A stretch of 64,000 nucleotides of DNA from Micromonospora echinofusca (lineage in GTDB: Bacteria; Actinomycetota; Actinomycetes; Mycobacteriales; Micromonosporaceae): the NCBI RefSeq assembly GCF_900091445.1, contig NZ_LT607733.1, positions 2,620,501 through 2,684,500 of the forward strand, read 5' to 3'. Of this stretch, positions 63,323 through 64,000 are shown piece after piece. Made by a program: the position numbers and the translations under genes. The notes beneath the pieces were generated by a model that searched no databases, had not been told where the DNA came from, and saw nothing but the letters and a program-made list of their open reading frames with translations. Every line of letters starts with the position of its first letter. Within the stretch, counting starts at the first letter, position 1.

Positions 63323-63432
63323 CGCCGACCCGTACGCGCAGCCGCCCACCCCACCGGGGACCGGGCGGCTCTTTCGTCCACCCGGTGCGAACCAGGTCGA
63401 CCGCCGCACCCGTTGGGCCCCGCCCTTCGGGC

Positions 63433-63501
63433 CGGCCGCGCGCCGGGCGCGGGGAGAGGCCGAGCGGCCACTCCCACCGGGTTCGACTCCCGGGCGGCCG
63501 T
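63433..63501 (+). other. tRNA-like sequence upstream of rtcB
   Basis: A T-arm with the consensus loop: CCGGG-TTCGACT-CCCGG (63477-63493). It is followed by GCGGCCG (63494-63500), the exact complement of CGGCCGC at 63433-63439, which would form a 7-bp acceptor stem. Between them is a 24-base hairpin GGGAG-A-GGCC-GAGC-GGCC-A-CTCCC (63452-63475). The total of 69 bases is short, and no normal D-arm or anticodon arm can be drawn. Confidence 0.35.
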
Positions 63502-63560
63502 CGATCCCTTCCGGTCCCGCCGTTGCGGCGACGACCAGCCGACGACACGAGGAGACGACG

Positions 63561-64000
63561 ATGAGCTACACCCCGCTCGCGGGCACCCGCGCGCCGGTAC
63601 GGGTCTGGACCGACCCGTACGCCATCGAGCCGCAGGCCGCCCAGCAGCTGCGCAACATCGGCGCGCTGCCCTGGGTGCAGGGCGTCGCGGTCATGCCGGA
63701 CGTGCACTTCGGCAAGGGCGCCACGGTCGGCTCGGTCATCGCGATGCGGCAGGCCGTCTCGCCGGCCGCCGTCGGCGTCGACATCGGTTGCGGCATGTCG
63801 GCGGTGCGCACCACGCTGACCGCCGCCGACCTCCCCGACGACCTGGCCGGGCTGCGCTCGGCGATCGAGGCCACCATCCCGGTCGGGTTCAACCAGCGGG
63901 AGAAGCCGGTCGACCCGCGCCGGATCCGTGGGCTGGAGCAGGCCGGCTGGGACGACTTCTGGCGCCGGTTCGCCGACCTCGACCGGCGGGTGGCGCAGCT
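63561..64000 (+). CDS. rtcB: RtcB-family RNA 3'-phosphate ligase (3' partial)
   Basis: The first 146 codons of an RtcB homologue; the gene runs out of the window. Conserved parts are NIGALPWVQGVAVMPDVHFG, KGATVGSVIA and AVGVDIGCGMSAVRT, which contain metal-binding Asp (VDIGCG) and Cys of the family. RtcB joins 2',3'-cyclic phosphate and 5'-OH RNA ends using Mn2+ and GTP, in RNA repair or tRNA splicing. ATG 63561 has GAGGAGA upstream. A tRNA-like sequence lies about 60 bases before the start. Confidence 0.92.
   Translation, partial: MSYTPLAGTRAPVRVWTDPYAIEPQAAQQLRNIGALPWVQGVAVMPDVHFGKGATVGSVIAMRQAVSPAAVGVDIGCGMSAVRTTLTAADLPDDLAGLRSAIEATIPVGFNQREKPVDPRRIRGLEQAGWDDFWRRFADLDRRVAQ

Larger units (their letters stand above)
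63040..63560. other. Intergenic region upstream of rtcB
   Basis: 520 bases. It contains the leaderless-type promoter of the HTH gene, a possible 43-codon ORF (63191-63322) and a structured, tRNA-like stretch (63433-63501). No other supportable gene. Confidence 0.5.

Noticed and set aside
63433..63501. A functional tRNA gene.
   Set aside because: T-arm and acceptor pairing fit, but it is short and no D-arm or anticodon arm can be formed; kept only as a tRNA-like element.

Overview
The window is very GC-rich actinobacterial DNA with dense genes, many GTG starts and some TTG starts. Several genes look leaderless: a TANNNT -10 box sits 6-8 bases before the start codon. An ergothioneine operon, Hanks-type kinases, a LacI-controlled sugar operon without its own ATPase, a spore-photoproduct-lyase-like protein and the general style suggest a filamentous, sporulating actinomycete. 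Micromonosporaceae is my best guess, from gene content only. No prophage, insertion sequence, CRISPR array or rRNA was seen.

Layout. 1-5 kb: the tail of an FtsX-type ABC permease, a membrane Ser/Thr kinase, and an ECF sigma factor with a probable membrane partner. 5-9.5 kb: a complete egtABCD ergothioneine operon closed by a strong hairpin. 9.6-12.5 kb: a yybP-ykoY-type (Mn2+) riboswitch and its GDT1-family exporter, two small membrane proteins and NhaA. 12.9-18.8 kb: an exopolysaccharide/cell-surface locus (tyrosine autokinase, antisense-overlapping phosphatase, GT4 glycosyltransferase, DUF4012 protein with a rare TTA codon, LPxTG-type surface protein). 19-22 kb: an unusual HCD-type Ser/Thr kinase and a membrane protein joining a solute-binding-like region to a VWA domain. 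22-34 kb: housekeeping and stress genes: glutamate dehydrogenase, flavoprotein with divergent XRE-cupin regulator, small phosphatase, UvrA-like ATPase with divergent double-MerR regulator, a decayed methyltransferase, FMN reductase, YwiC and cupin proteins, a D,D-carboxypeptidase and a cyclophilin.

34-43 kb: a LacI regulator diverges from an operon of sugar-binding lipoprotein, two permeases, GH3 glycosidase and CE7 acetyl esterase (probably for acetylated xylo-oligosaccharides). A VanX-like dipeptidase and a secreted tandem-repeat protein follow.

43.8-59.3 kb: the most interesting region. An Lrp/AsnC regulator (TTG start) sits in the middle of three divergent or convergent gene sets that together encode a complete dipeptide-type ABC importer, an M19-like dipeptidase, a fused 2-oxoacid dehydrogenase E1, two 2-hydroxyacid dehydrogenases, an aldehyde dehydrogenase, a glutaryl-CoA-dehydrogenase-like enzyme, a TPR protein and a tautomerase-fold protein without Pro1. 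A 13-bp palindrome, GACGAA-N-TTCGTC, lies in the lrp promoter, at the outer edge of the island before the dipeptidase, and also in front of egtA 54 kb away. This suggests one regulon linking import and catabolism of a dipeptide-like compound with ergothioneine synthesis.

59.6-64 kb: DinB-like protein, esterase, radical-SAM lyase homologue, DUF4180 protein with HTH partner, and the start of rtcB, preceded by a tRNA-like sequence.
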